Source of the DNA: Deinococcus psychrotolerans
GTDB lineage: Bacteria > Deinococcota > Deinococci > Deinococcales > Deinococcaceae
Length of the DNA: 64,000 nt
Reading direction: 5' to 3'
NCBI RefSeq assembly: GCF_003860465.1
Contig: NZ_CP034185.1
Coordinates: forward strand, 62,001 to 126,000
Positions within the stretch are counted from its first letter, which is position 1. Each line of letters opens with the position of its first letter. The translations under genes and the position numbers were made by a program. Under the pieces are notes generated by a model. It did no database searches. It saw nothing but the letters and a program-made list of their open reading frames with translations, and was not told where the DNA came from. Positions 1-7,979 of this stretch are shown here, piece after piece.

Positions 1-634
1 CCAGTGGAGGAGAAATAGGGGGAAACACCGCAGTATCTGTTAGCAACTGCTCAGGCCGAGCTACGATCTGCTCTTCTCGCGGTGGCAGCGGCGGCGATTG
101 CCAGTGTGGCTCTGGTAGGGGAGGAGAATTCTGGAGCTCCTCATCAGCATTTTGAAACTGACTCAGCTCAGCGGCTTCAACGGGGAGATAGGAAGCCATA
201 CCGTTTGGCAGCGACTCCAGAAAAGGTTCAAAAAGCGCTGAGGCTGGAGGATAGCCGTCAAGCAACGTCTGGGCGGCCTCCGACTCAACCTGAGGCGGAG
301 CTAAACTTTCCGGCACACTCCATTTGAGCCGAGCTGGAACGCGGATTCGCGTTGGTGCAACCTGTCCAACAAGAGTGGCTGCTGGCCCAGCAGCTGACCC
401 CACTGACCCCGCATTGGGAGATTGGGGTTGCAGAGTTGATGAAGGAACAAGCGGCTGAGCCACCGGTTGATTCGGCAGTTGGCTGAGCAACTCATTGAGC
501 ACCGAAACGCTGGCACCAGCAACCGGTGGCCGGAACGCGACCAAATTCGTATTGGCATTGAAAATAACCGTGAAGTGTTGGCGGTACTGCCGCAATGAAG
601 CGGCGTGTTCAGTCAGAGTTTGGGGTTTGGGCAT
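1..634 (-). CDS. Proline-rich protein of unknown function, C-terminus cut by window edge
   Basis: The frame is open for 211 codons from an ATG at 634 to the window edge, with no stop. GGAGG lies six bases before the ATG, which supports the start. The first 50 or so residues look folded (a basic stretch with RQYRQHF, then VAFRPP). From about residue 60 the protein is rich in Pro, Gln, Ser and Ala, with only short hydrophobic islands, so it looks like a long flexible linker leading to a domain beyond the edge. It is the last visible gene of the leftward eCIS unit, 95 bases after the second tube gene. I do not recognise a family. A tape-measure-like or linker protein of the particle is possible, but this rests on position only. 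Confidence 0.6.
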   Translation of the reverse strand, partial: MPKPQTLTEHAASLRQYRQHFTVIFNANTNLVAFRPPVAGASVSVLNELLSQLPNQPVAQPLVPSSTLQPQSPNAGSVGSAAGPAATLVGQVAPTRIRVPARLKWSVPESLAPPQVESEAAQTLLDGYPPASALFEPFLESLPNGMASYLPVEAAELSQFQNADEELQNSPPLPEPHWQSPPLPPREEQIVARPEQLLTDTAVFPPISPPL

Positions 635-729
635 GGCGGGCCTCCAAAACGGCAAGCGGTGATCCTCAGCGGCTGACGCCGTGCAGAGCGGCTAACGTGT
701 AAGCTGACTTCTCAACTGGCGTTCCCTCT

Positions 730-1239
730 TTACTCGAAGGCGAGGACGCCCATGTGGGCCAGCTCGATGGTTTCAATAGCCACCGTATCTCCGTTGGCAG
801 CCAGTTGCGGCCCCGACCATTTACAGGGAAAAGCGTTGAGCAGTTGCCAAGTGATCAAGGGCTTAACCGACGAGTTTCCAGCTTGTTGGGTGGCATAAAC
901 CGAAATCGTCACCATTCGCAGATCCATAACGCCGCGTACCACTTTGGAATACCAAAGTAACAGTTCATTTTCTTTGGTGATACCGCGCTTAAGCGTCACA
1001 TTGCCGACTTTGGTGATGCCTGGCAGACGGTGAAGGTATTCATTGTTGCCGCCTTCAGCGTATTCAAAAAGCTCTGTTTCCATTTGGAGGCCACTTACTT
1101 CTGAAAAAACTGCCGTAGTTGCGTTGCTAGCCCCAGCAGAATTACCTATTCTCACGTAAAATCGGCTGTTGGTATTGGCCTTCGTGGATTTGGCTGTTTT
1201 GGACTTGTCACCGCTCTTCCCACCTTCGTCGATCACCAT
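730..1239 (-). CDS. eCIS inner tube protein, T4 gp19-like family (second copy)
   Basis: A 169-residue member of the phage tail tube family (T4 gp19-like; Pvc1/Afp1 group in eCIS). The family core is visible: FSEVSGLQMETELFEYAEGG near residue 44, then KVGNVTLKRGITKENELLLW around 77-96, and the closing beta strands AIETIELAHMG. Such proteins stack as hexameric rings to form the rigid tube inside the contractile sheath. The first 25 residues are a Lys/Ser/Thr-rich tail not usual in the family. A GAGG-type ribosome site overlaps the stop codon of the small gene upstream, so the two are probably co-translated. It is diverged from the tube gene at 2284-2733; eCIS often carry two or three tube paralogues, of which one may form the tube-baseplate junction. 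Confidence 0.88.
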   Translation of the reverse strand: MVIDEGGKSGDKSKTAKSTKANTNSRFYVRIGNSAGASNATTAVFSEVSGLQMETELFEYAEGGNNEYLHRLPGITKVGNVTLKRGITKENELLLWYSKVVRGVMDLRMVTISVYATQQAGNSSVKPLITWQLLNAFPCKWSGPQLAANGDTVAIETIELAHMGVLAFE

Positions 1240-1245
1240 CTCTGC

Positions 1246-1422
1246 TTACCTCCTCTCTTGACTGATGCGGCGCTTTTGGATGCTGATATCAGCCAGCAGC
1301 AAGCGGTAGACTTTCTCAGCGAGAATTTTAAGATCAATCGGCACATCACTGGTATTGGAAGCGGAAGCACTTCCCTGAGACGCTGCCGCGCCACCAGAAG
1401 GCGCTGAATTCGGTGAACTCAT
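1246..1422 (-). CDS. Small eCIS-associated protein (58 aa)
   Basis: A 58-codon gene with ATG at 1422, a strong AAGGAGG eight bases upstream and TAA at 1248-1246. The N-terminal half is Ser/Ala/Gly-rich. The C-terminal half (about residues 27-55) reads as one amphipathic helix, PIDLKILAEKVYRLLLADIS followed by basic residues. Small proteins with such a LAEKVY-LL helix commonly sit beside tube genes in eCIS and tail loci. The next gene, the second tube protein, starts seven bases after this stop and uses it as part of its ribosome site. The function is not known; a structural plug or assembly helper is a guess from position. Confidence 0.65.
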   Translation of the reverse strand: MSSPNSAPSGGAAASQGSASASNTSDVPIDLKILAEKVYRLLLADISIQKRRISQERR

Positions 1423-1576
1423 AGAGGGTGCCTCCTTAGGCGCGGGGTAAGCTCAAACTTGATGAAACTCATATTCTAAAATGGATTTTCTTCAATTCGG
1501 ATGTCTTTATTTAGTTGGGTGGCTGTTGAGGAGTCTGTAAAGAGGAAAAGAAAGAAAACACAGAGAGATGAGTCGT

Positions 1577-2053
1577 TTAAGCTGGTGCCAAGTCGCTAGC
1601 AGCGTCTAAGTCGAGAATCAGTTCGGCTCCGCACTGTGGACAACTCGTTTCGATGCTGCCTTGCAGAGTAGGTCGTTCCTGAAAAGCAGGAGAAGCTGAC
1701 GCCGGAAGAGTCGTCAACCCAAGAGCAGGTGAAGTTGTGGGAGTGGAGCTGTTGAGTTCAATATACAGTGCCTGCAAAAAAGCAAAGTCACTCACATAAA
1801 GTCCGGCGATCACCTCCAACGGTACAGGTGAAAAATCACCCAACCGCACCACCACACGGCTCAGCAGGAGCAACCCGAAGAAGGCCTCGTTCTCCTTGAC
1901 ACGTGCATCACCTAGCGGCTCAATTTCATCGGCAGCGGTGGCCAAACGCATCTGTCCAGAGCGGTGCTGTGTTCCCAAAGCGTCGGTGTACCCAACCGGC
2001 AGATCGAACGGTTGTCTGTAAATGCCCCCGGTGAAGGCCCCATGACTGGTCAT
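1577..2053 (-). CDS. eCIS/tail assembly protein with C-terminal zinc ribbon
   Basis: About 158 residues. The N-terminal part carries the pattern DLPVGYTDALGTQHRSGQMR followed by LATAADEIEPL and a hydrophobic stretch FFGLLLLSRVVVRLG. This matches the conserved small protein found between tube genes in eCIS and related tail loci, which I know only as a conserved tail-assembly-type protein. The C-terminus has CPQCG, one half of a zinc ribbon; a second Cys pair is not visible, so metal binding may need a dimer or may be lost. The start is uncertain. ATG at 2053 is chosen, but GTG at 2065 is also in frame and neither has a clear ribosome site. It lies between the two tube genes. Confidence 0.72.
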   Translation of the reverse strand: MTSHGAFTGGIYRQPFDLPVGYTDALGTQHRSGQMRLATAADEIEPLGDARVKENEAFFGLLLLSRVVVRLGDFSPVPLEVIAGLYVSDFAFLQALYIELNSSTPTTSPALGLTTLPASASPAFQERPTLQGSIETSCPQCGAELILDLDAASDLAPA

Positions 2054-2065
2054 TGTTGCGCCCAC

Positions 2066-2283
2066 GCACTCATCTGTGTCTCCATTTCGTCGGCCATTTT
2101 CTGCCGTTTATCTCATATGAGCTTATCTGTTGGAGCTTTAGACCAAAAACATTCGCAATCAATGTGGCGGAACGCGGCTTGTTGCCCGCTTTCCGCCACG
2201 ACTGTAACGCTGGTTTGCTGTTGGGTGTATCGCTCTTCCGATATTCAGAACGGCTCAAAAATCTCAGAAGAGTGGTTCAGTGA
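2066..2283. other. Gap between tube and zinc-ribbon genes; no convincing gene
   Basis: This 218-base stretch separates the main tube gene from the next gene of the leftward unit. One reading on the minus strand is open for 62 codons from a TTG at 2258 to a TGA at 2070, but it has no ribosome site, uses AGA and ATA codons that neighbours avoid, and resembles no eCIS protein I know. A second frame is open but has no start codon. Many eCIS loci have a 50-60 residue protein here, so a decayed or very diverged version is possible. I do not call a gene. Confidence 0.3.
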
Positions 2284-2733
2284 TTATTGGGTGCGCTTAT
2301 AGCCTTCGTGAGTGATCGTCAACTCTTCGATGGCGACTTCGTTGGTCTTGGCGTCATAGGTGGGGCCGTTGAGCTTCTGAGGCCAAGCCCGCTCGAACGT
2401 CCACCGGGCAATCGCTTCGCCGCGCTGGTTGTACAAGGTGATGGTGCCGCTGCGGCGTGCGCCGTCAATGTCACCGTCTTCAACTTGTTTGCGCCACTGC
2501 CACATGTCCATGCTGTCGGTAATACCGCGCTTGAGGGTAATGTCGGTGTACTTCATGGTGCCGGGCTCGCGGATCAGTACGGCTCTGCCTCGCTCGTCTG
2601 TGGCGCGGTACTCCACCACTTGGCTTTCACTGCCCAGGCCGGTGCATTCACGAAAAGCGCCTTGAACGCCGTTCTGAAAGTCAACGGCAAAGTAGGCGGC
2701 CACCAACGGGTCTTTACGGGTTGCAGTCGTCAT
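2284..2733 (-). CDS. eCIS inner tube protein, T4 gp19-like family (main copy)
   Basis: 149 residues, the usual length for eCIS tube proteins of the gp19-like family. Conserved blocks are AYFAVDFQNGVQGAFRECTG (12-31), then VEYRATDERG, KYTDITLKRGITDSMDMWQW and the end EVAIEELTITHEGYKR. This sequence is much closer to the family consensus than the copy at 730-1239, so it is the likely main tube subunit. ATG at 2733 is preceded by GAGGAGG. It follows the sheath gene by 80 bases on the same strand, the standard sheath-then-tube order, so the two are probably made from one mRNA in matched amounts. Confidence 0.93.
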   Translation of the reverse strand: MTTATRKDPLVAAYFAVDFQNGVQGAFRECTGLGSESQVVEYRATDERGRAVLIREPGTMKYTDITLKRGITDSMDMWQWRKQVEDGDIDGARRSGTITLYNQRGEAIARWTFERAWPQKLNGPTYDAKTNEVAIEELTITHEGYKRTQ

Positions 2734-2813
2734 TCTCTTTCCTCCTCAACAAATTTCACTTCACCGCTTTCACGTCTCAAACGCTACTGGCCAGCCAACC
2801 AACACGCTTACGT

Positions 2814-4394
2814 TTATTGACCACCGCCGGCATATTGACCGAAGCGGAGAATCACGAATTCAGCCGGTTTAACAGGCGCGATGCCGATCTCGACATATAC
2901 CATCCCCAAGTCGCGGACTTCAGGTGGATTGATCTCGGCGTCACACTTGACGTAAAACGCTTCGCCCGGCGTTTTGCCGAACAGGGCCCCACTGCGCCAA
3001 ACCACTGTCAAAAAAGCCGAGATGTCGCGGCGCAGCTTTGACCACAGCTCATCGTCGTTCGGCTCGAAGACCGCCCACTGGGTGCCGCGTTCCACACTTT
3101 TCTCAACAAAGTTGAACAAGCGCCGCACCGAGATGTATCGCCAGCGAGCGTCGCTGGCCAGGGTACGTGCTCCCCAGACCCGCAGACCGTGCCCGGTAAA
3201 GCTGCGAATGCAGTTGACGCCGATAGGGTTGAGGATATCTTGTTCACTCTTGGTGATTTGAATGGCCGGGTCGAGTGCGCCGCGCACCACTTCGTTGGCC
3301 GGGGCCTTGTGGACACCGCGCTCAACATCGGTGCGGGCATAGATACCGGCCATCAGACCGCTCGGCGGAATGGTGATCGGCTTGCCCTCGGGGCCGTTGA
3401 TCTTCATCCAGGGGTAGTACAGCGCTGCGTAGGAAGAATCAAAGTTGCTGTCTTTTTCGCGCCACTGTTTGACCTGCTGGGGCGTCATATCGGGCAGTGG
3501 ATCGAGAATAGCGATGCGGTTTTGAGTCCGTTCGCAGTGATCGATCATGGCCCGCTGCACGGCCTTGACGCCCATTTCGTCAATGAGGCCATTTTGGTAA
3601 GCGCTCATCAAGTCGGGAGCGCAGATCATGGTCACGTCTTCAGCGACTTCCATACCCTCGATGCCGCTGCGGTCGTGGGAGCTACCCACAAAGTGGTTGC
3701 TCTTGAGAACCAGCGCAGTGTCGGTAGGAACAAACCCGGAGTGAATCAGCGAAGTGCCGAATTCGGGCAAGCGCTCAGCCAACGGGCCAGCCGTGCTCTG
3801 CTCCAAGATCTCGATGATCTGGCTTTGCTGATTGACCACTTCGACCACGTTGCGGGGATGCTTTTTGGCCATCGAGACGTTTTCGAACGTCTCTTCACTG
3901 TTGTCGAGGCGCACCTTGAGCGTAAACACGCCGTCGGCCGGGCTGGGATCTTGCTCGGTGGGCACAGCAGGCTGAATCTCGACCTGCACGTCACTGCTGG
4001 GCGTGCCCTTGACACCCACCGTCAGCGAAGGAATCGCTTTGGAGGCGCGGGTAGGCAGTTGTAAGGTTTTGGGCATATCCACGGTGTTCTTCTTCTCGTC
4101 GCTGGGCGGAACCAGCCGAGTGACGTAGCAGCGGGTGCCGCCGTTGTTGAAGTAACCGTAAACCGAGTGCGAGAGGTAGGTGCCGGGCATATGCGGCGAG
4201 AACGTGCCGTCGGGTTCGCGGGTGGCAAAATTCTGGAGGTACTGCGTCCAGTTGGCGATGAAAATCGGCGTGTTGGCAGGCCCGGAAGGGGCAAAACCAA
4301 TAAAGGCGGCAGTCGTCGTGCCGATGCCCTCAATTGGACGCGCTCCGGCTGAAGTTTCCTCGATGTAGACACCTGGGGACAGGTATTCGGGCAT
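2814..4394 (-). CDS. eCIS contractile sheath protein
   Basis: 526 residues. It starts with the typical sheath N-terminus MPEYLSPGVYIEETS and contains GTRCYVTRL near residue 100, the DVTMICAPDLM block, and a conserved C-terminal half (NPIGVNCIRSFTGHGLRVWG, then RRLFNFVEKSVERGTQWAVF, and AEINPPEVRDLGM). The extended N- and C-terminal strands link subunits so that the sheath contracts as one mesh and drives the tube outward. The frame is open 19 codons further upstream, but the consensus N-terminus and the GAGG site ten bases before 4394 fix the start. It is the first gene of the leftward unit that runs to the window edge. The insertion at about 130-230 would be the surface domain that varies between sheaths. 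Confidence 0.95.
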   Translation of the reverse strand: MPEYLSPGVYIEETSAGARPIEGIGTTTAAFIGFAPSGPANTPIFIANWTQYLQNFATREPDGTFSPHMPGTYLSHSVYGYFNNGGTRCYVTRLVPPSDEKKNTVDMPKTLQLPTRASKAIPSLTVGVKGTPSSDVQVEIQPAVPTEQDPSPADGVFTLKVRLDNSEETFENVSMAKKHPRNVVEVVNQQSQIIEILEQSTAGPLAERLPEFGTSLIHSGFVPTDTALVLKSNHFVGSSHDRSGIEGMEVAEDVTMICAPDLMSAYQNGLIDEMGVKAVQRAMIDHCERTQNRIAILDPLPDMTPQQVKQWREKDSNFDSSYAALYYPWMKINGPEGKPITIPPSGLMAGIYARTDVERGVHKAPANEVVRGALDPAIQITKSEQDILNPIGVNCIRSFTGHGLRVWGARTLASDARWRYISVRRLFNFVEKSVERGTQWAVFEPNDDELWSKLRRDISAFLTVVWRSGALFGKTPGEAFYVKCDAEINPPEVRDLGMVYVEIGIAPVKPAEFVILRFGQYAGGGQ

Positions 4395-4450
4395 AAACTG
4401 TTTACCTCGCTCCTGAGTATGGTACGGCAGATTGGATAGATATGCACCCA

Positions 4451-4456
4451 ATTATA
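4451..4456 (-). promoter_or_regulatory. Candidate -10 box before the sheath operon
   Basis: On the minus strand there is a perfect TATAAT 57 bases before the sheath start. No good -35 box lies 16-18 bases upstream (TGTTCT is the nearest), so this is a -10-only candidate. It lies in an A+T-rich stretch, as expected for the promoter of the sheath-tube unit. Confidence 0.35.
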
Positions 4457-4788
4457 AGCATTCTCTGTAGAGCAGAACAGCCAAGTAATCTATATCACAC
4501 TCTTTGTGTATACACGAGCAACCCCCTTTGGTTCAACCAAGTTCAAAAAAGAGGACAGCTTCACTCTGTCTTTGAATTCAGTATTTTTGCTTTACATCAA
4601 ATAATTTGAGTTTGAAATTTTTAGTTCCACACGTCAAACCATTTGGTTTTTTGAACATTGGTGTCGTCGATCCGGTGGGCGTTTTCGCCCACTCGGAGGA
4701 GGTGAATTAAGCCCAGCGTAGGGAGGCCAGACGCCATCCCCACCTGCTTTTCTTGAGAAAGCTGGATTCGGTGACGTACCCGATTTGT
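4457..4788. other. Non-coding interval between VWA gene and sheath operon, with two hairpins
   Basis: No gene is visible in this stretch. Bases 4480-4660 are clearly richer in A+T than the surroundings. After that come two hairpins: GTGGGC-GTTTTC-GCCCAC at about 4675-4692, and GCTTTTCTTGAGAAAGC at about 4747-4763. Neither is followed by a T-run on either strand, so neither is a standard terminator. AGGAGGTGA follows the first hairpin on the plus strand, but no reading frame of useful length starts after it. The interval may hold the end of the VWA transcript, the sheath promoter, or a small RNA. I see no match to a riboswitch I know. Confidence 0.4.
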
Positions 4789-6825
4789 TTAGCGGCCGTA
4801 GCGTTCTGATGAGGCTTTGCTGCGGATCCTGACTTGGTAAGCGCCTTGGGCAGTATTGAGATTAAGCATCACGGCCAGCGGTAGCGGATCTTCGGCCCTG
4901 AATTCGCGGCTGATATGGCGCAGGCGCATAGCCGAATCGAGTGAGCGCAGCCGCAGAAGCCCCGGCTCGCGGCGCACCACCAAGCCGCGCAGGTGGTTGT
5001 TGCCGAACACATCGGCCAAATCCACGTCATTCAAGGGCAATTCGAATTCCTGCATGTTGGGGCCGTCGAGCAGCGTCACGATCACCTCAATTGGCGGCGC
5101 TTCCGGCGGCATCGGCGGGCGCACCCGCGCAAGGGGCGCTTGGTAGTCGGTGAAAATATAAAGCTGGCGCAGCAGCAGGGTTTCCTGCACCGCCAAAAAC
5201 ACTCCTTCCTCCTCACCGGCTTTGTGCAGGCGCAGTGTTTCGGGCTGGGCTTGCAGTTTGACGGCGCGGCGCAAATTCTGAACGCTGTAATTTTTGATGC
5301 TCTCGATATTGCTGTTGTCGAGAATTTCTTCTTCGGTGACTTCCGGGCGGAAGCGCTCAAGACTCAGGCCGCGCAACCGCACTTCCCTGAACTTCACACC
5401 GACGTCCATCTGGTTTTGGCGCAAGAATAAGCGGCTACGCCGCCGCCCGCTGCGGTCGTGCAGATAAATTCGTAAGCTGCGGTCAACAGACAGGGCATAC
5501 GGCACGAAAGGTCGCCGCGCCCAACTGATCAGCCGCCAGATCAGCGGAATGAGCAGCAAAGTCAGCAGCCACCACCACGGAAAGGGCTTGATGACCTTAC
5601 CGATCACTTTGGGCACGGCGTAAGGGGTGGTGTCGTTGAGGCGCAGCATCGGCGCAGCTTGCTGATCGTGCTTGAGGGCTTTGTCCGTGACTTTGAGCGA
5701 GACTTCTTCGCCCTCCAAGAGACTGATCGTCTGATCCGGCAAACTCGCCCCAATGACGCTGGGCACCTGAGCCACTTCCACCGTCACCGGCCCGTTGACG
5801 GCGCGGTAGTTCAGCACGGCGCTCTGCCCACGCTGCAGCACCCGGCCAAAATCGGGATTGAGCAACTTCAAGGTGCCCAGCACGTCAATCGGCGCGGCGG
5901 CGATGTTGCCCGGCGGCGGCGTGTCGGCGTCAAAGCGCAGCAGCACGTCTTGGTTGCCGTCGGGTGAGCGCGAACACATATAGCCCACACTGCCCGCCGG
6001 AACGCTGCCGTCAACGTCGAGCTTGACCCGCGCTCCCGCCGCCGAAGGATCACGGATACTCACGGTCGCGCCGCCGATGTTGCCCGATTCCAGCCGAAGT
6101 TGGGTATTGGCGGGATGCTGGAACGCAAAGCTGGCATCCGGCCCCACCGTCACCAGCGAGCGCGAAAGCGACACCGAAGTCAGATCCGGCGCTTGGTTGA
6201 TGGGCAGCGAGAGGGCTTTGGCAAACGTGGTGCTGGCAAAGCGCGACTGAATTTCAGGAGGAATCGGCTGGCCCAGCGCGATGTAATACAGCTTGTCAAA
6301 CGGGCCGCGCACGCTGTCAAAGACTTGCAGAGCGCTGTCGAGCGTGGCGTCTTTGGCCGGGTTGTTGTCGAGGCCGTCGGTGATGACGTAGACCGTGGTG
6401 GCCGACTCGGTGCTGAGCGGCAAACTGGCAAACAAACTCTGCAAGCTGCTGTAAAGCCAAGTGCTCGCGCCGGGAGCCGACAAAGTATTCACCGTTTTGT
6501 CAAACTCGGCGCGTTCCTGCGGCCAGGCAAAGTGGTAGCGCTGCCTCGGCCCTTTGTCGAAGGTCAACAGTTCGACGCTGCCGGGCGCGGTGCTGCCGAC
6601 CATCCCGCGTACCAGCGCTCCTTTGATTTTGGGGAAGATGTTGGCCACGCTCTGCCCCCGGCCTTCCATCGAGCCGGAGGTGTCGAGCAAAAACACCACC
6701 CGTCCCTGCGTCGGCGGCGGACTGACTGGCAAAGTGCATTCCTGCGCGGCGCTGCGGCCCCAAAGTAGCGCGAGCAGTACCGCCAGCCCCAGTGAGCGTG
6801 AACGGTGAAGAGCGAGCGGCAGCAT
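4789..6825 (-). CDS. Membrane-anchored von Willebrand factor A domain protein of the eCIS locus
   Basis: 678 residues. A signal peptide (about 1-27, ending SAAQ) is followed by a VWA domain at about 42-215 with a full metal-ion adhesion site: DTSGSME (D48, S50, S52), a Thr at about 122 and VITDGLDNN (D150). A beta-rich region follows, then one membrane helix at about 412-433 (PFPWWWLLTLLLIPLIW) with basic residues after it, leaving some 240 residues in the cytoplasm. So the VWA domain faces outside. VWA domains bind proteins through a divalent metal. The gene diverges from the FHA-tail gene and lies inside the eCIS locus. In type VI secretion the kinase PpkA has a periplasmic VWA domain; here the VWA module is on its own chain. 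CATAAT lies eight bases before the ATG with no ribosome site, so the mRNA may be leaderless. Confidence 0.85.
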   Translation of the reverse strand: MLPLALHRSRSLGLAVLLALLWGRSAAQECTLPVSPPPTQGRVVFLLDTSGSMEGRGQSVANIFPKIKGALVRGMVGSTAPGSVELLTFDKGPRQRYHFAWPQERAEFDKTVNTLSAPGASTWLYSSLQSLFASLPLSTESATTVYVITDGLDNNPAKDATLDSALQVFDSVRGPFDKLYYIALGQPIPPEIQSRFASTTFAKALSLPINQAPDLTSVSLSRSLVTVGPDASFAFQHPANTQLRLESGNIGGATVSIRDPSAAGARVKLDVDGSVPAGSVGYMCSRSPDGNQDVLLRFDADTPPPGNIAAAPIDVLGTLKLLNPDFGRVLQRGQSAVLNYRAVNGPVTVEVAQVPSVIGASLPDQTISLLEGEEVSLKVTDKALKHDQQAAPMLRLNDTTPYAVPKVIGKVIKPFPWWWLLTLLLIPLIWRLISWARRPFVPYALSVDRSLRIYLHDRSGRRRSRLFLRQNQMDVGVKFREVRLRGLSLERFRPEVTEEEILDNSNIESIKNYSVQNLRRAVKLQAQPETLRLHKAGEEEGVFLAVQETLLLRQLYIFTDYQAPLARVRPPMPPEAPPIEVIVTLLDGPNMQEFELPLNDVDLADVFGNNHLRGLVVRREPGLLRLRSLDSAMRLRHISREFRAEDPLPLAVMLNLNTAQGAYQVRIRSKASSERYGR

Positions 6826-6936
6826 AGGCTGACATTATGCCGGATGACCCGCAGAATGTGGCTCAGACTGGATCGCTCCGCGCCAGTTCACGCGCTGATT
6901 ACGCTGATTAAAGGCGGCGCTTGTTAGGATAGGGCC

Positions 6937-7863
6937 ATGCCCGACCAACTCTTCGTCCAGCTTCAGGGCGACACGCTCAAGATGCTGAGCCTCGATATGA
7001 ATCTGCTCTCGATTGGCCGCACGCCGGACAACGGCCTGGCGCTCCCCAACGCGGCGGTGGCCATTCGCCACGCCGAGGTGCGCCGTCAAGACAACCGCTT
7101 CGTGCTGACCGACTTGGGCAACGGCGAAACGTATTTGGGCAGTCTCAAATTGGCAGCGCACCAACCCCAAATCCTTGAAGAGGGCGCACTGATTCGGGTT
7201 GGCCCCTACGTACTGGCGTATGTCGCCAACAGCGACGTTCTCAAGCCGCCGGACGAGATCAGAGAGTTGCCGGTGCGCCGCGACTTTCAAATCGTGCCGG
7301 TCAGGCCCCCCAGAGCGCTGCACCAAGCGCCGAAGGCCGAGGGGAAAGCCAGCGCTTATCTCGATTACCTTCCGACCCTCTTTAGTGAATCGGAATTTCT
7401 GGGGCGCTACTTGATGATCTTCCAAACCATCTGGGAGCCGCTGCAACACCGCCAAGACCATCTGGAAATGTATTTTTCGCCCTCCACTGCGCCGAGCAAA
7501 TTGGTGGACTGGTTCGCGGCGTGGCTGGGCTTGGAAGTCGATCCGCTCTGGCCCGAAGACCGCAAACGGCAGTGGCTGCGCGAGGCCATGTCTTTGATGC
7601 GCTCACGCGGCACCCGCTACGGCTTGGTGCGGGCCATCGAACTGGGCTGCGGGGTCACACCACTGGTCATCGAAGACCCCAAAAAACCGTTTTGGGTCAC
7701 GGTGATCTTGCCGGATCCGGATGATCAAAGCTCGGCGGCTGGCGGTTCGGCCACCAGCCGCGAGAATGCTGAGCGCCTCATCGCCCAGCACTTGCCCGCG
7801 CACGTGCAGTACGAGCTGCGCTTCGTCGGTCAGGCTGATGACCAGCGGCCTTCCCCAACCTAA
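6937..7863 (+). CDS. FHA domain fused to phage tail protein (P2 gpI-like), eCIS baseplate
   Basis: 308 residues in two parts. Residues 1-105 are an FHA domain (LLSIGRTPDNGLALPN, then AIRHAEV and LGNGETYLG). Residues 135-308 are the tail protein domain known as TIGR02242/gpI-like: YLDYLPTLFSESEFLGRYL, then FSPSTAPSKLVDWFAAWLGL and a closing beta strand region. In eCIS this domain belongs to the Pvc12/gpI-like baseplate wedge. FHA domains bind phosphothreonine peptides, so a phosphorylation signal could act directly on the baseplate. The Ser of the usual S-R-x-H motif is Ala here, which may weaken binding. The ATG has no ribosome site, but TAGGAT lies six bases before it, suggesting a leaderless mRNA. 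The kinase gene follows after 116 bases. Confidence 0.88.
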   Translation: MPDQLFVQLQGDTLKMLSLDMNLLSIGRTPDNGLALPNAAVAIRHAEVRRQDNRFVLTDLGNGETYLGSLKLAAHQPQILEEGALIRVGPYVLAYVANSDVLKPPDEIRELPVRRDFQIVPVRPPRALHQAPKAEGKASAYLDYLPTLFSESEFLGRYLMIFQTIWEPLQHRQDHLEMYFSPSTAPSKLVDWFAAWLGLEVDPLWPEDRKRQWLREAMSLMRSRGTRYGLVRAIELGCGVTPLVIEDPKKPFWVTVILPDPDDQSSAAGGSATSRENAERLIAQHLPAHVQYELRFVGQADDQRPSPT

Positions 7864-7979
7864 CCACCCTTCCACCTCAGGAACTCAGCCAAACTTTGGG
7901 TCAAAGCCAAATGAACAGCTTTGCCGAAATTAAGACAAACGTCTCTCGGCCAGTATTCTTGATAAACTAGACATCAGCT

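Noticed and set aside
2066..2283. 62-codon frame on the minus strand as a small eCIS gene
   Set aside because: TTG start, no ribosome site, rare codons and no similarity to known small eCIS proteins.
4670..4765. Riboswitch-like look of the hairpin pair before the sheath operon
   Set aside because: The sequence does not show conserved cores of cobalamin, THF, glycine, SAM or TPP riboswitches, and no gene follows in the right direction.
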